A DNA stretch of 49,517 nucleotides, from positions 1 to 49,517 of the forward strand of contig JAOUHV010000015.1 in NCBI GenBank assembly GCA_029884425.1. Direction: 5' to 3'. The DNA is from Gammaproteobacteria bacterium (lineage in GTDB: Bacteria; Pseudomonadota; Gammaproteobacteria; S012-40). Shown here piece after piece: positions 1 through 8,066 of this stretch. Position 1 is the first letter of the stretch, and the number at the start of each line of letters is the position of its first letter. The translations under genes were made by a program, and so were the position numbers. The notes below the pieces were generated by a model. That model made no database searches. It had not been told where the DNA came from and saw nothing but the letters and a program-made list of their open reading frames with translations.

Positions 1-1
1 G

Positions 2-739
2 CGGGTCGAATCACCGTTGGACGAACAGCACGCCGTATTGATGCGTAAAGATCCACCGTTCGACATGGAATACATCAATACCACCTATCTGCTGGAACTG
101 GCCGAACAGCGCGGTACCTTGGTGGTCAACAAGGCGCAAAGTCTACGCGACGCCAACGAAAAATTATTTATTACCCATTTCCCGCAATGTTGTGCGCCAA
201 CGTTGGTGACGGCCAGTCGCGAGCGTTTACGCGCATTCATTCACGAACAGCAGGATGTGGTGATCAAGCCGCTGGGATTGATGGGCGGCGCATCGATTTT
301 TCGTGTGCGTCCCGATGATGGCAATCTCAGCGTGATTTTGGAAACCATGACGCAGTTCGATCAAGTGATGGTGATGGCGCAGCGCTATTTGCCGGAAATT
401 CTGCAGGGCGATAAGCGCATTTTGCTGGTCGATGGTAAACCGGTGCCTTACGCGCTGGCGCGTATTCCCGCCAAGGGCGAATTGCGTGGCAACCTGGCGG
501 CCGGTGGGCGTGGTGAAGGCGTGCCACTGACTACGCGTGATTACTGGTTGTGTGAACAGATCGCGCCAGAGTTGAAAAAACGCGGCCTGCTGTTTGTGGG
601 GCTGGATGTGATCGGCGATTACGTCACCGAAATCAATGTGACCAGTCCGACCTGTATTCGTGAGTTGGATGCGCAGTATCAGCTCGACATCGCCGGTGAT
701 TTGATGGATGTGATTGCCGCGAGACTGGCAACGCAATGA
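2..739 (+). CDS. gshB: Glutathione synthetase, 5'-truncated by window edge
   Basis: This is the C-terminal 245 residues of glutathione synthetase, the ATP-grasp ligase that joins glycine to gamma-glutamylcysteine in the cytoplasm. The reading frame is open to the window edge, so the N-terminal part (about 70 residues of a family near 315) lies outside. Visible family landmarks are LMRKDPPFD near the start, VIKPLGLMGGASIFRV (ATP-grasp lysine and glycine-rich loop), RGNLAAGGRGE, and the C-terminal EINVTSPTCIREL metal/substrate segment. It closely follows the E. coli GshB pattern. Its stop overlaps the ATG of the next gene by 4 bases, so it is the visible head of a compact operon. Glutathione supply fits a sulfane-sulfur metabolising cell, but gshB is generally conserved. 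Confidence 0.97.
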   Translation, partial: RVESPLDEQHAVLMRKDPPFDMEYINTTYLLELAEQRGTLVVNKAQSLRDANEKLFITHFPQCCAPTLVTASRERLRAFIHEQQDVVIKPLGLMGGASIFRVRPDDGNLSVILETMTQFDQVMVMAQRYLPEILQGDKRILLVDGKPVPYALARIPAKGELRGNLAAGGRGEGVPLTTRDYWLCEQIAPELKKRGLLFVGLDVIGDYVTEINVTSPTCIRELDAQYQLDIAGDLMDVIAARLATQ

Positions 740-1761
740 TGCGTGGCGCGCTGCTGTTCCTGGTGCTCTGGATGTTGTCAGGTTGTGGCGATGATGCGCC
801 GCAGCGTGAAGAATTTTATGCCATGGGCACGGTGATCAATTTAAGTTTCTACGGCGTAACCCCTGAGCGTAGCAAGCAATTAAGCGAACAAGTGCAGCAG
901 GAATTCAAACGTCTGCATGCGCAATGGCAGCCCTGGCAGAATGGTGAATTGGCCGATATCAATCGCGCCTTGGCAGCGGGTCAGGCCGCCAGCGTGTCGC
1001 CAGCGATTCAACAATTGATCGAGCAGTCGGCGGTTTTGTCTGATCGCAGTGATGGCTTGTTTAATCCGGCGATTGGCAGTCTGGTGAAGTTGTGGGGATT
1101 TCATCAAGACGTGCGAGGTGATGTTCCGCCGCCGTCGTTGGAATCCATACAGTTGCTGCTGCAGCAAAATCTGAGCATGCATCAACTGCATCTGCAGGGT
1201 GATCAGTTGCGCAGCGATAATCCAGCGCTGCAGCTGGACTTTGGTGGGTTTGCCAAAGGCGTGGCAGTGGACGCGGCGATTGCGAAATTGCGTGCGGCAG
1301 GTGTGAAGGATGCGATCGTTAATGCCGGTGGTGATTTGCGCGCCATAGGCAGCAAAGGCAAACAGGCATGGACCATCGGCGTGCGTGATCCGCGCAGTCC
1401 TGGGGTGTTGGCCAGTATCGCAGTTCGTGGCGATGAATCGGTGGTGACGTCCGGCGATTATGAGCGATTTTTTGAATATCAGGGCCAACGCTATCATCAC
1501 ATTCTGGACCCGCGCAGCGGTTACCCGGCCAAGGGTTTGACCTCGGTGACAGTGATGTATCCGCAGGCCAGCGTGGCGGATGCGGCGGCAACCGCATTGC
1601 TGGTGGCGGGGCCTAATGATTGGCTACGCATTGCCAAGCAGTTGGGTTTACAGCAGGTGATGGTGATTGATTCGCAAGGGCGGATTTTTCTAACGCCAGC
1701 GATGCAGTCGCGGGTGGAATTTGTGAATGCCAAAACGGCAGTGACGGTGGTGTCGCTGTGA
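736..1761 (+). CDS. apbE: FAD:protein FMN transferase (ApbE family lipoprotein)
   Basis: ApbE enzymes covalently attach FMN from FAD to a threonine of exported flavoproteins such as NqrC, RnfG and FMN-binding-domain proteins. The 341-residue product starts with a lipoprotein signal (hydrophobic residues 4-14, lipobox LSGC at about 14-17), so it should be anchored on the periplasmic side. Family landmarks are FYAMGTVINLSFYG at the start of the mature part, the LDFGGFAKGVAVDAA segment, VNAGGDLRAIG and HHILDPRSGYPA. It overlaps gshB by 4 bases and the following NusG-II gene by 4 bases. No obvious flavinylation target gene (FMN-binding domain) is in the window, so its substrate is unknown. Family assignment is secure; the partner is inference. 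Confidence 0.93.
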   Translation: MMRGALLFLVLWMLSGCGDDAPQREEFYAMGTVINLSFYGVTPERSKQLSEQVQQEFKRLHAQWQPWQNGELADINRALAAGQAASVSPAIQQLIEQSAVLSDRSDGLFNPAIGSLVKLWGFHQDVRGDVPPPSLESIQLLLQQNLSMHQLHLQGDQLRSDNPALQLDFGGFAKGVAVDAAIAKLRAAGVKDAIVNAGGDLRAIGSKGKQAWTIGVRDPRSPGVLASIAVRGDESVVTSGDYERFFEYQGQRYHHILDPRSGYPAKGLTSVTVMYPQASVADAAATALLVAGPNDWLRIAKQLGLQQVMVIDSQGRIFLTPAMQSRVEFVNAKTAVTVVSL

Positions 1762-2114
1762 CCAAAGGCGATCGTGTGGTGATCGCTGTGGTGACGCTGC
1801 TGGTGGCCTTGCTGTACGGATTGTTGTGGAATCGCGGCGAAGGCCAGTGGCTGGAAGTGGCGCGTGGCGGTGAAGTGGTCGCGCGGCTGGATTTAACCCA
1901 GAACCAGGAGTTTCACGTGCGTGGCTTGTTGGGCGAATCGGTGATTCAGATACGCGATGGCAACGCGGCGTTTGTTGATTCACCCTGCCCGGAAAAATTA
2001 TGTGTTCGCACCGGGCATCTGCACCATGCGGGCGAAACCAGTGTGTGTCTGCCCAACGGAATTAGCCTGCGCGTGGTGGCGGAAAACACAGTTTACGATG
2101 CAATGAATTTTTGA
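1758..2114 (+). CDS. NusG domain II-containing small membrane-anchored protein
   Basis: The 118-residue protein has one N-terminal transmembrane segment (about residues 6-24) followed by an exported beta-rich domain. The pattern SPCPEKLCVRTG followed by a later cysteine in TSVCLPNG matches stand-alone NusG domain II proteins, which carry conserved cysteines and often sit beside ApbE and Gx-transporter genes. Function of the family is not established; an extracytoplasmic redox role with flavinylated partners is inference from context. The GTG start overlaps the apbE stop (GTGA), and its own TGA overlaps the ATG of the next gene, so translation of the three is probably coupled. Confidence 0.85.
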   Translation: MTKGDRVVIAVVTLLVALLYGLLWNRGEGQWLEVARGGEVVARLDLTQNQEFHVRGLLGESVIQIRDGNAAFVDSPCPEKLCVRTGHLHHAGETSVCLPNGISLRVVAENTVYDAMNF

Positions 2115-2656
2115 TGGCAACAACGCAGGTAACCGTCAGCGCCGAAGACTGGCGCATAGCGCAACTCGCCGCTTTGGGCATTGCCATTCACGTGCTCGAA
2201 GGCGCGTTTCCGTCGTTGCTGCCGGGAGTGAAGCCCGGACTGGCGAACGTGATTACGCTGACGGTGTGTTTTTTGTACGGCTGGAAAGCGGCCGTGTGGG
2301 TCAGCATGCTGCGGGTGTTGGGCGGCAGCCTGCTGGCGGGCACGTTCATGACGCCGACTTTTTTTCTGAGTCTGGGTGGCGCGGTGGCGATGCTGATGGC
2401 GATGGCGTTGCTGTTGTGGTTGGGGCGGGGCCGGTTTGCCGGGCTGACGCCCATCGGTGTGGGCGTGCTGGCGGCGGTGGCGCATATGCTGGGGCAGTTT
2501 GTGCTGGCCTGGGCGTTGTTTGTGCCGCATCCGGCGCTGCTGGGATTGTTGCCGGTGTTGCTGACCGCTGCCTTGGTGTTTGGCATCATCAACGGTTGGA
2601 TTTGTCACTATTTGTTGAAGCGATTGAAAACAGATGACGTCGTCACTGCACTATAA
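2114..2656 (+). CDS. Gx transporter family membrane protein (heptaprenyl diphosphate synthase component I-like)
   Basis: The 180-residue protein is very hydrophobic with about five membrane segments. It resembles the Gx transporter / Hpre_diP_synt_I family: an early PSLLPGVKPGLANVITL segment, then FLYGWKAAVWVSMLRVLGGSLLAGTF. The family looks like S-components of ECF-type uptake systems and is repeatedly found with ApbE and NusG-II proteins, so import of a small substrate connected with flavin modification or quinone chemistry is possible but unproven. ATG at 2114 overlaps the previous stop as TGATG; a TTG at 2111 in the same frame is a less likely start. The 3' end overlaps the next gene by 23 bases. 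Confidence 0.85.
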   Translation: MATTQVTVSAEDWRIAQLAALGIAIHVLEGAFPSLLPGVKPGLANVITLTVCFLYGWKAAVWVSMLRVLGGSLLAGTFMTPTFFLSLGGAVAMLMAMALLLWLGRGRFAGLTPIGVGVLAAVAHMLGQFVLAWALFVPHPALLGLLPVLLTAALVFGIINGWICHYLLKRLKTDDVVTAL

Positions 2657-3527
2657 CTGGGAGGCATTGGAGCTGCCGCGAGACCGTTTGGGATTAATGA
2701 TCCTGGCGGCGACAGCGTTGCACGCCCTGGTGATTTTCGGTGTGAGCTTTGGCATCAATCAGGAAGAAAGCAAAACGCCGCAGGTACCCAGCATCGAAGT
2801 GACATTGGTGAACAGCCAAAGCAAAAATGCGCCGGAGAATGCGCACTACGTTGCTCAGGCCAATCAGGAAGGCGGCGGCAATACCGATGAAAAAGTCCGG
2901 CCAGAAACCATGTTTCCCAGCTTGCTGCCCAAAGACAGTGCGGAATTAACCTCGCCCAATCCACCCGCCATGTCGCCACCTTCGCCCAGCAATCCACGGG
3001 TGGAAGTGATGACGGTGGCGAAGGCACCGCACAAGTGGACATCGGAAGTTTCACCGCAGAAAAAAGTTGAATCGAAGGAAGTGAATGCCGCGCAGTTGAT
3101 CAGTCGCAGCATGGACATTGCCAGTCTGGAAGTGGAAATTGGCGATTCGATTCGCGCCTATGCAGAAATGCCACGGCGGACATTTATTTCCGCCACTACG
3201 CGTGAACACAAATACGCGGCCTACATGGACGGCTGGCGCCGCAAGGTAGAAACGCTGGGGAACTTGCACTATCCCGGCGAAGCCCAGCGTCAGCATTTGA
3301 CTGGCAGTTTGCTGATGGAAGTGGCGCTGAACGCCAATGGCACGATTTATAGCGTGGAGATTAAACGCTCTTCGGGGTACAAAATTTTGGATGATTATGC
3401 CATTCAGGTAGTGCGTGATGCGTCGCCCTATCTGCCATTCCCCGAAGCCATACGCAAGGACACCGATGTGCTGCATATTACTCGCACTTGGAAATTTTTG
3501 GGTGACAGCAATGTCGTCAGCCAATGA
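2634..3527 (+). CDS. TonB family energy-transducing protein
   Basis: The 297-residue protein has a short cytoplasmic N-terminus, one membrane segment (about residues 20-40), a Pro/Ser-rich periplasmic spacer (residues about 50-135) and a C-terminal TonB domain (about 205-290) containing GSLLMEVALNANGTIYSVEI and SSGYKILDDYAIQVVRDASPY. TonB proteins couple the proton motive force from ExbB-ExbD to outer-membrane receptors. No exbBD is adjacent. In Pseudomonas the TonB3-type gene occupies the same position between gshB and yqgE, a paralogue linked there to twitching motility; whether this copy serves receptors or cell-surface functions cannot be told from sequence. Confidence 0.9.
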   Translation: MTSSLHYNWEALELPRDRLGLMILAATALHALVIFGVSFGINQEESKTPQVPSIEVTLVNSQSKNAPENAHYVAQANQEGGGNTDEKVRPETMFPSLLPKDSAELTSPNPPAMSPPSPSNPRVEVMTVAKAPHKWTSEVSPQKKVESKEVNAAQLISRSMDIASLEVEIGDSIRAYAEMPRRTFISATTREHKYAAYMDGWRRKVETLGNLHYPGEAQRQHLTGSLLMEVALNANGTIYSVEIKRSSGYKILDDYAIQVVRDASPYLPFPEAIRKDTDVLHITRTWKFLGDSNVVSQ

Positions 3528-3572
3528 GCTTACGACTTGCTGTTTACTAGGGACTCCCTGATACTTAACCTC

Positions 3573-4136
3573 ATGACGGATACTGTGAATTTAACTAACC
3601 ATTTTTTAATCGCGATGCCATCGCTGGATGACCCGAATTTCTATCACAGCGTGACGTATATTTGTGAACACAGCGAACAAGGCGCGTTGGGGCTGGTGAT
3701 CAACCGGCAAACCGACATCAGCCTGGGTGAGGTGTTGTCGCAAATGGATCTGGAATGGCCGGAGCAATCGCTGGCAGATCAGATCGTGTTGCTGGGCGGG
3801 CCGATCGAGCAGGAGCGCGGTTTCATTCTGCACTCGCCGGCGGGCGATTGGGATTCCAGCATTCGCATCACCGATGACCTGGCCTTGACTACCTCGCTGG
3901 ATATTCTCGAAGCGATTTCTGAAGGCTATCGGCCGGACCGGTTGCTGATTACCCTGGGCTATGCCGGTTGGACAGCGGGACAACTGGAGCAGGAAATGGT
4001 GGCCAATGCCTGGCTGACCGGCCCGGCGGACCCGAAGATTTTGTTTGATCTGCCCATTGAGCAGCGCTGGGAAGCGGCTGCGCGCAGTGTGGGTGTGGAT
4101 CTGTCCCGTTTGTCCAGCGATGCTGGTCATGACTGA
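3573..4136 (+). CDS. yqgE: YqgE/AlgH family protein
   Basis: The 187-residue cytoplasmic protein belongs to the YqgE/AlgH (DUF179) family, recognised from LTNHFLIAMPSLDDPNF at the N-terminus, GALGLVINR, the GGPIEQERGFILH segment and LGYAGWTAGQLEQE. The function is not established; in Pseudomonas the gene is called algH for a suggested alginate-regulation effect. The start chosen is the ATG at 3573, which gives the usual family N-terminus. A start at 3537 would add 12 unconserved residues. It is followed closely by ruvX, a pairing conserved throughout Gammaproteobacteria. Confidence 0.93.
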   Translation: MTDTVNLTNHFLIAMPSLDDPNFYHSVTYICEHSEQGALGLVINRQTDISLGEVLSQMDLEWPEQSLADQIVLLGGPIEQERGFILHSPAGDWDSSIRITDDLALTTSLDILEAISEGYRPDRLLITLGYAGWTAGQLEQEMVANAWLTGPADPKILFDLPIEQRWEAAARSVGVDLSRLSSDAGHD

Positions 4137-4150
4137 GTTTGCTGTCAGGC

Positions 4151-4594
4151 ATGTCAAAAAAACCAATCCACCGTGTTCTCGGATTTGACTATGGCCGGTT
4201 GCGCATCGGCGTGGCGGTGGGGCAGACCCTGACGGCGAGCGCCAGTCCGCTGTGTGTGCTCAAGGCACGTGACGGCCAGCCAGTGTGGGACGAAGTCGAA
4301 GCGCTGCTCAAACAATGGCAACCCGATGCGTTGATTGTCGGCAAGCCCATGCACATGGATGGCAATCCGCACGAGGTCACTGTCGCCGCCACCAAGTTTG
4401 GCAATCGGCTGCATGGGCGTTACGGCCTGCCGGTGTTCATGGTCGATGAGCGCCTGAGTTCGGTGGAGGCCGAGGAACAACTGCGTGATTTGTCAGACCG
4501 CAAACGCAGTGGAAAAATAGAACTCGATAGTATGGCCGCCAAGGTGATTGTAGAAACCTGGCTGGCACAGCAACAAGGAAATGAATCAGCATGA
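4151..4594 (+). CDS. ruvX: Putative pre-16S rRNA nuclease RuvX/YqgF
   Basis: A 147-residue RNase H-fold nuclease of the YqgF family, implicated in maturing the 5' end of 16S rRNA and essential in E. coli. Typical segments are VLGFDYGRLRIGVAVG near the N-terminus (first catalytic Asp), VGKPMHMDGN, and VDERLSSVEAEEQL (catalytic Glu), with a late Asp in IELDSMAA. The ATG at 4151 gives the canonical start; a TTG at 4139 would add four residues. The gene overlaps pyrR by 4 bases (ATGA), indicating co-translation with the pyrimidine genes. Confidence 0.94.
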   Translation: MSKKPIHRVLGFDYGRLRIGVAVGQTLTASASPLCVLKARDGQPVWDEVEALLKQWQPDALIVGKPMHMDGNPHEVTVAATKFGNRLHGRYGLPVFMVDERLSSVEAEEQLRDLSDRKRSGKIELDSMAAKVIVETWLAQQQGNESA

Positions 4595-5106
4595 CACAAC
4601 AATACGACGTTGAAGCGCTGCTTCGGCAAATGACCGTTGAACTGAAATCACTGTGCAGTGATGTGTGTGAGCACGAGCCAGTGATGATAGGCATACACAC
4701 TGGTGGCGTGTGGGTGGCTGAACGGCTGCATGAAGCGCTGGGTTTGAACCAGCCCTTGGGCAAACTCAACATCTCGTTTTATCGTGATGACTTTACCCGT
4801 ATCGGCGTGCATCCGCAGGTTAGTCCGTCCAATTTGCCATTTTCGGTGGAAGACCGCTGCATCATTCTGGTGGACGATGTGCTCTACACTGGCCGCACCA
4901 TTCGGGCGGCGCTCAATGAAATTTACGATTACGGTCGTCCGGCGCGAGTGATTTTGGCGACGCTGGTGGATCGGGGTGGCCGTGAATTGCCCATTCAAGC
5001 CGATGTGGTCGGTGCGCGTATGGTATTGGGTGCGCATGAGCAGGTAAAATTGTCCGGTCCTGAACCGCTACAACTGGCGGTCGTCACCAAACCTAACTCC
5101 AATTGA
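4591..5106 (+). CDS. pyrR: PyrR-type uracil phosphoribosyltransferase / pyr operon regulator
   Basis: A 171-residue type I phosphoribosyltransferase. The PRPP-binding motif is [17 protein letters not shown] (about residues 90-106), preceded by [15 protein letters not shown]. PyrR proteins have uracil phosphoribosyltransferase activity; in Bacillus they also bind pyr mRNA to cause attenuation. In Pseudomonas-type operons (ruvX–pyrR–pyrB–pyrC') PyrR regulates pyr genes, and the same order is present here. There is no long leader with attenuator hairpins ahead of pyrR or pyrB (only about 10 bases separate pyrR and pyrB), so a Bacillus-like antiterminator in this interval is not supported. Confidence 0.95.
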   Translation: MTQQYDVEALLRQMTVELKSLCSDVCEHEPVMIGIHTGGVWVAERLHEALGLNQPLGKLNISFYRDDFTRIGVHPQVSPSNLPFSVEDRCIILVDDVLYTGRTIRAALNEIYDYGRPARVILATLVDRGGRELPIQADVVGARMVLGAHEQVKLSGPEPLQLAVVTKPNSN

Positions 5107-5116
5107 AGGTCCTTGC

Positions 5117-6094
5117 ATGAGCTACAGGCATAACATCCAGCTGAACGAGGATAAAAAGCTCAGGCATTTTCTCTCCATCGAAGGACTCAAGCGTCAGCAT
5201 TTGGTGGAGATCATGGACACGGCCGAGGGGTTTAGCTCGGTTGCCGAGCAGTCGGTCAAAAAGGTGCCGCTGCTGCGCGGAAAAACCATCGTTAACTTGT
5301 TTTTTGAAAACAGCACCCGTACTCGCTCAACCTTCGAGCTGGCTGCCAACCGTCTTTCCGCCGACGTGCTGAATCTGGATATCAGCACCTCAGCGACCTC
5401 TAAGGGCGAATCCCTGCTTGATACCCTGGCCAACATGGAAGCGATGCAGGTCGACATGTTCGTTGTGCGTCATTCCACCAGCGGTGCGGCGCACTTTATT
5501 GCCCAGCACGTGCCCAAGCACGTCAGCGTAATCAATGCCGGCGACGGCGCACACGCCCATCCCACCCAGGCGATGCTGGACATGTTCACCATTCGTCGCC
5601 ATTTCGGTGAATTTGCACCGCTGAACGTGGCCATCATTGGCGACATTTTGCACTCACGAGTGGCGCGTTCGCAGATTCATGCGCTGACCACGCTGGGGGT
5701 GAACGAAGTGCGGGTGGTTGGACCAAAAACCCTGATGCCGCGCGGCATTGAGCAAATGGGTGTGCACGTGTATCACGATCTGCGCGCCGGCCTGAAAGAT
5801 GTCGATGTGGTGATTGCGCTGCGTCTGCAAAAAGAGCGCATGAGCGGCGCGTTTATTCCCAGCGAAAAAGAATTTTACAACTCCTACGGTCTGACCGACG
5901 AAACCATGACCTACGCCAAGCCGACCGCCATTGTGATGCACCCTGGGCCGATTAATCGTGGGGTGGAAATCGCCTCCTCGGTGGCCGATGGTCCGCAATC
6001 GGTGATTTTGAAACAGGTGACCAACGGTGTCGCGGTGCGCATGGCGGTGATGTCCATGTGCATGGGCAATGTCGCGGCGAGAGGGGCGGTGTAA
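5117..6094 (+). CDS. pyrB: Aspartate carbamoyltransferase catalytic subunit
   Basis: A 325-residue catalytic chain of aspartate transcarbamylase, which condenses carbamoyl phosphate and aspartate in de novo pyrimidine synthesis. The carbamoyl-phosphate motif [14 protein letters not shown] is at about residues 63-76, followed by [18 protein letters not shown]-like [25 protein letters not shown] and the C-terminal [13 protein letters not shown] Shine-Dalgarno-like AAGG lies about 7 bases before the ATG. The N-terminal extension of about 15 residues ahead of the core is characteristic of the Pseudomonas-type enzyme that assembles with an inactive dihydroorotase-like PyrC', encoded immediately downstream. 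No pyrI regulatory-chain gene is present. Confidence 0.97.
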   Translation: MSYRHNIQLNEDKKLRHFLSIEGLKRQHLVEIMDTAEGFSSVAEQSVKKVPLLRGKTIVNLFFENSTRTRSTFELAANRLSADVLNLDISTSATSKGESLLDTLANMEAMQVDMFVVRHSTSGAAHFIAQHVPKHVSVINAGDGAHAHPTQAMLDMFTIRRHFGEFAPLNVAIIGDILHSRVARSQIHALTTLGVNEVRVVGPKTLMPRGIEQMGVHVYHDLRAGLKDVDVVIALRLQKERMSGAFIPSEKEFYNSYGLTDETMTYAKPTAIVMHPGPINRGVEIASSVADGPQSVILKQVTNGVAVRMAVMSMCMGNVAARGAV

Positions 6095-7377
6095 TGAAAA
6101 TTGCGATTTTGGGTGGCCATCTGCTGGACCCCGCCAATGGCGTGGATGGGTTGCTGGATCTGTACGTTGCCGAAGGCAAAGTGGTGGCGGTGGGCGCGAA
6201 GCCCGATGGTTTTGTTGCCGATCAGACCATTAACGCCAAAGGGCGGGTGGTGTGTCCGGGTCTGATTGATTTGCAGGCACGTTTGCGCGAACCGGGTCAG
6301 GAAGTCAAAGGCACCATCGCCAGCGAAACTGCCGCAGCGGCCAAGGGCGGAATTACGACGGTGGTGTGCGCGCCGGATACGTCGCCCATCGTTGAAGGGC
6401 GTGCAGTGGTGGAATCCATTCTGGCCCGTGCAGCACAGGCTGGCCAGGCGCGAGTACACGTGGTGGGCGCGTTGACCCTGGGGCTGAAAGGCGAACAGCT
6501 GGCGCCGATGATCGGCCTGAAAAAAGCCGGTTGTGTCGCGGTCAGCAATGGCTTGAAGCAAGTGACCAACACCGAAGTGATGCGCCGGGCGATGGAGTAT
6601 GCAGCCAGCGTTGATATGCCGGTGATGCTGTTTTCCGAAGACCCCTGGTTGCGTGGTTCCGGTGTGGCTCACGAAGGCTCAGTGAGCTCACGACTGGGGT
6701 TGACCGGTATTCCGGTGATTGCCGAAACCATCGGTGTGTCGCGCGACTTGGCGTTGATTGAACAAACCGGCGTACGCGCGCATTTTCTGCATATTTCCGG
6801 TGACAAGGCGGCGCGCAAAATTGCGCGGGCTAAGCACGATGGTCTGCCAGTGACTGCCAGCGTGACCGCGCATCATCTGCACATGACGGAAATGGATTTA
6901 GGGGACTTTAACGTCAACGCCCACGTTCGTCCGCCACTGCGCAGTGAGCGTGATCGTGATGGTTTGCGCCAGCGTTTGGCCGAGGGGGTGATTTCGGCGA
7001 TTTGCTCGGATCATCAGCCGCACGATTCAGACGCCAAGCTGGCACCGTTTGCCGAAACCGAACCGGGCATTTCCTCGCTGGAAACCTTGCTGCCACTGAG
7101 TTTGCGTTTGGTGCACGAAGAAGTGCTGAGTCTGTCGCAGATGGTTGCCAAGCTGACGGCAGAACCGGCCCGCATTTTGGGGCTGGACTCCGGGCATCTG
7201 GCAGTTGGCGCCTGTGCCGATGTGTGCGTGTTTGATCCCGAAAGCTACTGGACGTTTGATCTGGCGCAACTGCGCAGTCGCGGTAAGAACTCGCCGTTTT
7301 TGGGCTGGGAATTCCGTGGCGGTCAGGTGCATGCGACCCTGCTGGCGGGCAACGTGGTTTACCAGCATTCGGCGTGA
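6094..7377 (+). CDS. pyrC: Dihydroorotase-like protein PyrC' (probably non-catalytic)
   Basis: A 427-residue member of the dihydroorotase family. Active enzymes have the metal-binding motif D-x-H-x-H-LREPG; here it reads LIDLQARLREPG, so both first histidine ligands are replaced (Gln and Arg). Later landmarks remain: VTAHHLHM, AHVRPPLRSE and CSDHQPHD. This loss is the hallmark of the Pseudomonas PyrC' protein, which has no dihydroorotase activity and is needed as a structural partner of PyrB; adjacency to pyrB supports that. A separate active dihydroorotase must be encoded elsewhere. The ATG at 6094 overlaps the pyrB stop (TAATG); an upstream in-frame start at 6058 would lie inside pyrB. Confidence 0.93.
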   Translation: MKIAILGGHLLDPANGVDGLLDLYVAEGKVVAVGAKPDGFVADQTINAKGRVVCPGLIDLQARLREPGQEVKGTIASETAAAAKGGITTVVCAPDTSPIVEGRAVVESILARAAQAGQARVHVVGALTLGLKGEQLAPMIGLKKAGCVAVSNGLKQVTNTEVMRRAMEYAASVDMPVMLFSEDPWLRGSGVAHEGSVSSRLGLTGIPVIAETIGVSRDLALIEQTGVRAHFLHISGDKAARKIARAKHDGLPVTASVTAHHLHMTEMDLGDFNVNAHVRPPLRSERDRDGLRQRLAEGVISAICSDHQPHDSDAKLAPFAETEPGISSLETLLPLSLRLVHEEVLSLSQMVAKLTAEPARILGLDSGHLAVGACADVCVFDPESYWTFDLAQLRSRGKNSPFLGWEFRGGQVHATLLAGNVVYQHSA

Positions 7378-8024
7378 TGATGCAGCTGACTTGGCAATCC
7401 ACCCAAACGCTGGCCAATGGTGCCAGCGTTTTGCGTTTTAATACGGCGACAGACACCTTGTGGCAGCCAGGCGATCGCCTGCGTTTTGCCGGTTGTGATT
7501 GGGCCCTGCCGGTGATGCGCTCGGCGGCTCGCTGGGTGGAGTGCCTGTCGCGCCAGGCCGTTCCGCCGTCACTGTCCTCGAATTTACCCCAAGCAGTGGA
7601 GCTGCTGGCCGCGCAGCGCTGGCAGCAGCCGACGACCGGCGCGGTCCTGGTGCTGGCCGACGAGGCCGGCATGGCGACGGCGATACACGCGGCGCAATGC
7701 TGGTTCCATGGTCAGCGCCAGGCATTGGTGCTGTTGCAGTTGTCTGCGGCAACGCCGTTTTCGTTGCGGCCTTCCCAGTTCATGGTGCAGGGACTGCCAC
7801 CGGGGGTGATTGCGGCGGCGCCGCTGCTGGAGGATTGGGGGATCGCCTCGCGCATTGCGAGCGAGGACGACTTGCCGGGATGTTTTTCTGGATCGGTGTT
7901 GGGCCTGGCACAGCATTGGCTGGGCAACCAGCGCGGAGATGTCCATGTGTTGGCGGCCGGCGGTGAGGAATTACGAACTGCACTGGAGGGGATTGGCGAA
8001 TGGCAATATTCACATCAGGACTGA
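7377..8024 (+). CDS. Unrecognised protein, possible ferredoxin-reductase/PyrK-like
   Basis: A 215-residue soluble protein I do not firmly recognise. The layout resembles a flavin/NAD reductase-like fold: an N-terminal beta-rich part with WQPGDRLRFAG (compare the start of ferredoxin-reductase FAD domains), and a C-terminal Rossmann-like part starting at VLVLADEAGMATAIHAAQ and ending with DVHVLAAGGEELRTAL, which is reminiscent of the ACGPE-type motif. No [2Fe-2S] cysteine cluster of the PyrK type is present. Its ATG overlaps the pyrC' stop (TGATG), so it is the last gene of the pyr operon. A role as an electron-transfer accessory to dihydroorotate oxidation is speculation. Confidence 0.75.
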   Translation: MMQLTWQSTQTLANGASVLRFNTATDTLWQPGDRLRFAGCDWALPVMRSAARWVECLSRQAVPPSLSSNLPQAVELLAAQRWQQPTTGAVLVLADEAGMATAIHAAQCWFHGQRQALVLLQLSAATPFSLRPSQFMVQGLPPGVIAAAPLLEDWGIASRIASEDDLPGCFSGSVLGLAQHWLGNQRGDVHVLAAGGEELRTALEGIGEWQYSHQD

Positions 8025-8066
8025 TCTGCCGATATGGTTGAACAACAGCAGGTCGAGGGTACAGAG

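Noticed and set aside
227-736. Long open frame on the - strand across gshB
   Set aside because: It is a shadow of the gshB coding sequence; His/Arg/Gln-rich composition and no family resemblance.
4589-5116. PyrR-dependent attenuator ahead of pyrR/pyrB
   Set aside because: The genes abut with only about 10 bases between pyrR and pyrB, so there is no space for an antiterminator-terminator leader there.
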